Below, piece after piece: positions 60,369 to 64,000 of a stretch of 64,000 nucleotides of DNA; position 1 is the stretch's first letter, and every line of letters starts with the position of its first letter. Source of the DNA: G963665185 sp049723905 (GTDB lineage Bacteria; Desulfobacterota; Desulfovibrionia; Desulfovibrionales; Desulfovibrionaceae); contig NZ_JBJKFD010000001.1 in NCBI RefSeq assembly GCF_049723905.1, positions 3,844,001 through 3,908,000 of the forward strand. The letters are read 5' to 3'. The notes under the pieces are model-generated. The model was given only the letters and a program-made list of their open reading frames with translations. It made no database searches and had not been told where the DNA came from. The position numbers and the translations under genes are program-made.

Positions 60369-62513
60369 ATGTATACGCTTCCATCCGTAAGATCAAAGAT
60401 TGTATGCTATGCAGGCACGCTGCTCGTGTTGGCCATGCTGGCTCTCATTGGTTACGCCGTTCATATCACCCAGGGCACGGCCTTTGAAAATGCCATGCGG
60501 ACCGCCAGAAATGCGGCGGAGATAGAGGCATTGCGCGTGAAAGTGCGTTTTGAAGGGGGCCTGGATGCGGCCCGAACCATGTCCAACACGTTCGGAGCTA
60601 TCAAGAAAGCCTCTCCCGAGCCTTCCCGCAAGGAAGTCATGGAGATCCTCAAGCAGGTCATACAGCAGCAAAAAGACTTTTTCGGCTCTTGGTGCGTGTG
60701 GGAACCGGATGCCTTTGACGGCAACGATGCCGCTTTTTCCGGACAGCCGGGACATACCGGGACCGGTCGTTTCGTCCCCTATTGGAACAAGGTGGGCGGA
60801 CTGCATATGGAAGGAACCGGCGATACCCTGGACAAGCCGGGGCAGGATGGTTGGTATACGGGACCGCGTGATTCCGGGAAGGAAACCGTTCTTGAGCCCT
60901 CCGTCTATGAAATAAACGGGGAAAAAACCATGGTCGCCAGCCTGGCCGTTCCCATCCGTGCCGGAGGAAAGGTTGTAGGGCTTGTGGGTGTGGATCTGAG
61001 CGCCGGATTCCTCCAGCACATTACCGACAGCATTGAGAGCTTTGGGGGCAAGGCCTCCATGATCATGTTCAGCGACTCCGGGGCCGTGGCCGCGGCAACC
61101 GGACACAGCGAGGCGGCAGGAAAGCCTCTTGCCGACCTTACCACCCATGCCCGGGAGATGCAGGACTCCGTGAAACGAAACAAGGAGTACCATGTCTTTG
61201 CCGACGGGGCCTTGTCGGTGGTCGTGCCGCTCTCTTTTGGAAAATCCCCGCAGGTTTGGGGCGTTGCGGTTTCGGTTCCCGAAGACGTGATCATGGCGGA
61301 CGCCAGAAGTCTGGCCTTCCGGCTGACCCTCATCGGCGGTTTATGTCTTGTCCTTGCCCTTGGCGTCATGTTTTTCCTTGCCACTGTGCTTGCCCGTCCC
61401 ATTCGCGAGACGGCAGGAGCGGTCAACAGCATTGCCGATGGCAATCTGGATGTGCGCCTGACGCCCAAAGGGCGTGACGAAGTGGCGGCCATGCAGGATG
61501 CTGTCAATGTCATGGCAGGCAGGCTCAAGGACAATATCGGGGAAATCGAGACCCAGAACAAGCTGGCCCAGGAAAAGACCCTGCAGGCGGAGCAGGCCAT
61601 GCAGGCCGCGGAAGAGGCCCGGCAAATGGCCGAGCAGGCCAGAAGCCAGGGAATGCTCCATGCTGCCCAGCGGCTGGAAAGCATTGTCGGAGAATTGTCC
61701 GGCGCGTCCAATGAAATTTCCAGCCAGGCTGCCGAGGTCCAGTCCGGATCGGAACAGCAGAGGGACCGCATCACGCGTACAGCCACGGCCATGGAAGAAA
61801 TGAGCGCCACGGTTCTGGAAGTGGCCAAAAGCGCCAGCCAGGCTGCCGAGCAGGCCCAGCAGGACCGGGAAAACGCCCAGGAAGGCTCCGAGGTGGTCCA
61901 TCATACCGTCACGGCCATTACGGGCGTGCAGGAAAAGGCCGAATTGCTGAAGGAAAACATGAATTCCCTTGGCGAACAGGCTGAATCCATCGGCAACATT
62001 ATGACTGTTATCGACGATATTGCCGACCAGACCAACCTGCTGGCACTCAATGCCGCCATCGAGGCCGCCCGTGCCGGTGATGCCGGACGTGGATTTGCCG
62101 TGGTTGCCGACGAGGTCCGCAAACTGGCGGAAAAGACCATGAATGCCACCAAGGAAGTGGGGGCGTCCATCCGTACCATTCAGGACGGAACCCATTCCAA
62201 TATCAAGGCCATGGATACCGTGGTGCAGGATATTGAAGAGGTGGCCGGGCTTTCCAAGAGTTCCGGCAAGGTGCTCGAAGAGATCGTGGCCGGAGCCGAA
62301 GTTTCGGCCGGGCGTATCCAGAGCATTGCCACGGCTGCCGAAGAGCAGTCGGCCACTACCGAGGAGATCAACCGCTCCGTGGATGAGATCAATGTGATTG
62401 CGGGCGAGACGGCATCTGCCATTGCGGAAACCGCACAGGCCTCCGACGGTCTGGCCCGGCAGGCTACCGAGCTGAAGCAGCTTATAGATGAGTTGAAAGC
62501 CGAGGCCTGCTAG
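60369..62513 (+). CDS. Methyl-accepting chemotaxis protein 2 (dCache), paralogue of MCP 1
   Basis: 714 aa from the ATG at 60369 (AAGGGGA upstream; an earlier in-frame codon adds 21 residues without a site). Same layout as its neighbour: TM1, dCache sensor (CVWEPDAFDGNDAAF, GRFVPYWNKVGG), TM2, HAMP (RPIRETAGAVNSIADGNLDV), signalling domain. The cytoplasmic halves are almost identical, while the sensor halves differ in ligand-side segments (for instance EPCNSYDSPGNDDWYK against EGTGDTLDKPGQDGWY), so a tandem duplication has been followed by divergence of ligand range. There is no C-terminal pentapeptide. Confidence 0.95.
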   Translation: MYTLPSVRSKIVCYAGTLLVLAMLALIGYAVHITQGTAFENAMRTARNAAEIEALRVKVRFEGGLDAARTMSNTFGAIKKASPEPSRKEVMEILKQVIQQQKDFFGSWCVWEPDAFDGNDAAFSGQPGHTGTGRFVPYWNKVGGLHMEGTGDTLDKPGQDGWYTGPRDSGKETVLEPSVYEINGEKTMVASLAVPIRAGGKVVGLVGVDLSAGFLQHITDSIESFGGKASMIMFSDSGAVAAATGHSEAAGKPLADLTTHAREMQDSVKRNKEYHVFADGALSVVVPLSFGKSPQVWGVAVSVPEDVIMADARSLAFRLTLIGGLCLVLALGVMFFLATVLARPIRETAGAVNSIADGNLDVRLTPKGRDEVAAMQDAVNVMAGRLKDNIGEIETQNKLAQEKTLQAEQAMQAAEEARQMAEQARSQGMLHAAQRLESIVGELSGASNEISSQAAEVQSGSEQQRDRITRTATAMEEMSATVLEVAKSASQAAEQAQQDRENAQEGSEVVHHTVTAITGVQEKAELLKENMNSLGEQAESIGNIMTVIDDIADQTNLLALNAAIEAARAGDAGRGFAVVADEVRKLAEKTMNATKEVGASIRTIQDGTHSNIKAMDTVVQDIEEVAGLSKSSGKVLEEIVAGAEVSAGRIQSIATAAEEQSATTEEINRSVDEINVIAGETASAIAETAQASDGLARQATELKQLIDELKAEAC

Positions 62514-62548
62514 GTAGGTTGTCCAACTACCGCCACCCATGCACAAAC

Positions 62549-62591
62549 AAAAGCCCCGCTGCCGCATATATGCGACGGCGGGGCTTTTTTT
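62549..62591. terminator. Bidirectional terminator between MCP 2 and flagellin 2
   Basis: AAAAGCCCCGC...CCGCAT pairs with ATGCG...GCGGGGCTTTT, with T-runs on both strands. It serves two convergent genes. Confidence 0.9.
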
Positions 62592-62612
62592 AACTGTCAG
62601 AGCCCTACGGAC

Positions 62613-63488
62613 TTAGGCGCCAATAAGCTGCATGGCCATTCTGGGCAGGCTGTTGGCCTGGGAAAGCATGGCGGTAGCGGACTGGCTGAGGATCTGGTTG
62701 CGGACAAACTGGGTCATTTCCGTGGCAACATCCACATCGGAAATCTGAGATTCTGCGGCCTGCAGGTTTTCAGACTGAATCTGGAGGTTGGTGACGGTGT
62801 TTTCCAGGCGGTTCTGCATTGCACCCAGGTTTGCGCGGATCTTGTCCTTGGACACGATGGCGGCATTGATCTTGTCGAGCGCCCCCTGCGCCAGCGCCTG
62901 AGTGGAGATGGAGTTGCTGGCAGCCATGCCGACGCCCAGGGCGGAAGCCGTGGCATTGCCGATCTCGACGTGGTAGTAGTCTTCCGACGAATCGTTGCCG
63001 GAACCGAAGTGGACCTTCAGCTTACCGGTGGAAACCAGCCCCGAGCCGCTGTGCGTGCCGGACAGGTTGCCGTTGAGCAGATAGATGCCGTTGAAGTCCG
63101 TCGCGTTGGCGATTCGGGTGATTTCCGAAGCCATTGCCTGGTATTCGGAGTCGATGATGCCGCGCTGTGTGGAGTTGTAGGTACCGGTCGAAGCCTGTTC
63201 GGCCAGTTCCTTCATGCGGATGAGCTTTTCGTCGATAACGCCGAGAGCGCCGTCCGCGGTTTGGATCATGGAAATTGCGTCGTTGGCATTGCGGACGCCC
63301 TGTGCGGTGGATGCGATATCGGCCCGCATAAGTTCGCGAATAGCCAGACCGGCGGCATCATCAGCAGACGAGGTGATGCGAAGACCGGACGACAGGCGGT
63401 TGGTGGACTTGCTCAATGCGCTGTACGCAGTGTTCAAGTTACGGGTCGCCGTCATTGCCATCAAGTTGTGGTTGATTACCAGAGACAT
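62613..63488 (-). CDS. Flagellin 2
   Basis: 291 aa from the ATG at 63488 (AGGAGG upstream), the same length as flagellin 1. The start MSLVINHNLMAMTATRNLNT and a few central residues differ (ATASALGVGMAASNS against STASALGVGLAAGNS), but long stretches, including residues 72-174 and the C-terminal 60 residues, are identical or nearly so. Two co-expressed flagellins usually build one filament. The opposite orientation of the copies makes a 10-kb inverted repeat pair. Confidence 0.98.
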   Translation of the reverse strand: MSLVINHNLMAMTATRNLNTAYSALSKSTNRLSSGLRITSSADDAAGLAIRELMRADIASTAQGVRNANDAISMIQTADGALGVIDEKLIRMKELAEQASTGTYNSTQRGIIDSEYQAMASEITRIANATDFNGIYLLNGNLSGTHSGSGLVSTGKLKVHFGSGNDSSEDYYHVEIGNATASALGVGMAASNSISTQALAQGALDKINAAIVSKDKIRANLGAMQNRLENTVTNLQIQSENLQAAESQISDVDVATEMTQFVRNQILSQSATAMLSQANSLPRMAMQLIGA

Positions 63489-63607
63489 TGCCGTTCCTCC
63501 TTGAAATAAAGTGGCTTCCTTGCCAGTGGAATTGTGTCCGGCCGTTTCCCCGGGGGCCTTTGAAATGTCCTCCCGGCCGGGCAAAAATTCCGCCTTATGT
63601 TCTTACT

Positions 63608-63635
63608 GATCGACCGCTCAAGCGAATTTCTTTAG
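63608..63635 (-). promoter_or_regulatory. Candidate sigma-28 promoter of flagellin 2
   Basis: On the minus strand TAAAGAAA - 12 bases - GTCGATCA: six of eight at each box and one base longer spacing than flagellin 1. It lies about 120 bases before the ATG. Confidence 0.45.
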
Positions 63636-63751
63636 GGACGTTTGAAATTTTTGAAAAATTAATTTGAATGTCCCAATCCGCGGCAGCTTGCCCAGACTCA
63701 ATGACCAGGGCCGCAGCCTTACCGGCAAAGGGCGGCTTGACGCGCAAGGAC

Positions 63752-63768
63752 CGGGACGGTACTTGCCC
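63752..63768 (+). promoter_or_regulatory. Candidate sigma-54 promoter
   Basis: CGGGACGGTACTTGCC keeps the GG-N10-GC spacing and TTGC of the -24/-12 consensus but departs from TGGCAC. It is 70 bases upstream of the ORF at 63839. The rest of 63489-63838 shows no gene. Confidence 0.3.
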
Positions 63769-63838
63769 TAAAGTCGACATTCAGGCAGGACCTCGATGAT
63801 CCGGACGTTCATTCCAAGACCAAACAGGATGGAAAATC

Positions 63839-64000
63839 ATGCAGTTAGGAGTCTGTCAGACCCCGGTTCTGACGTCGCTTGAAACTGTTCGCGAATATAT
63901 TGATGCTGCCGCGTCGGCCGTACCGACAGCCATGAACACCCCTGGCATCCCCGGCACCCCCGGCACACCGGACGCAGCAAGTACACCCGGTGGCCCCACT
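63839..64000 (+). CDS. Start of an unidentified ORF with a Pro/Gly/Thr-rich stretch (continues past window)
   Basis: The ATG at 63839 has AGGATGGA upstream and 54 open codons to the edge. The product starts MQLGVCQTPVLTSLETVREY and soon becomes repetitive (NTPGIPGTPGTPDAAS). The repetitive part looks like a disordered linker, as in some flagellar hook-length or surface proteins, but the visible part is too short to name. Confidence 0.55.
   Translation, partial: MQLGVCQTPVLTSLETVREYIDAAASAVPTAMNTPGIPGTPGTPDAASTPGGPT

Overview
The window looks like chromosome of a Desulfovibrionaceae-type sulfate reducer. The evidence is a complete rnf operon headed by a multihaem cytochrome c and closed by apbE, a Rex-like operator in front of it, high G+C genes with GC-rich intergenic hairpins, flagellins with sigma-28 promoters, and many PAS/GAF hybrid kinases. 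This assignment is by gene content and protein resemblance only. No rRNA or tRNA gene was recognised.

Layout. 1-7474 (minus strand): cytochrome c-rnfCDGEAB-apbE, an ion-translocating ferredoxin oxidoreductase; RnfB carries a fused GltD-like flavoprotein half. 7475-8661: non-coding apart from a Rex-like site and one small ORF with its own terminator. 8662-15654 (minus): a small acidic protein, mnmE, a DUF4384 protein, a lipoprotein, an HD-GYP protein and a FlaA1/PglF-type sugar dehydratase. 15655-16659: tandem structured repeats. 16660-23209: a giant DUF748 protein, a small unknown protein, rlmD and a repeated structured element. 23210-27327: PLP enzyme, DAACS symporter and divergent RpiR regulator. 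27606-29069: an AT-rich KAP NTPase, followed by a second copy of the structured element. 29549-34708: ABC permease/ATPase, tesA-like esterase and a patatin-like protein lacking its nucleophile. 34856-42732: two hybrid histidine kinases, a membrane protein and tpx. 43403-50244: acyl-CoA dehydrogenase, a fused FixC-FixX-like protein, EtfB and EtfA. 50793-64000: an S24 repressor, then a motility block (flagellin, fliD, fliS, SidJ-like pseudokinase, two chemoreceptors, inverted second flagellin, start of a further ORF).

How the parts fit: the Rnf complex links ferredoxin and NAD(H) to ion gradients and, through the cytochrome, perhaps to the periplasmic cytochrome pool. The acyl-CoA dehydrogenase/ETF/FixCX cluster would pass acyl-CoA electrons to quinone. 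The motility block forms one regulon by its sigma-28 sites.

The most unusual content is non-coding. (1) A family of about ten intergenic palindromes has stem arms that differ between copies but stay perfectly complementary within each copy, so the fold is conserved. (2) Two ~410-bp structured elements both end just inside the start of a vanished ORF, which suggests HEARO/omega-RNA-type (IscB/IsrB) remnants. (3) A hairpin block lies just upstream of two genes of the ETF cluster. Several proteins have lost key residues: RnfD the FMN threonine, the patatin-like protein its serine, one Hpt domain its histidine, and the DAACS symporter its substrate arginine.
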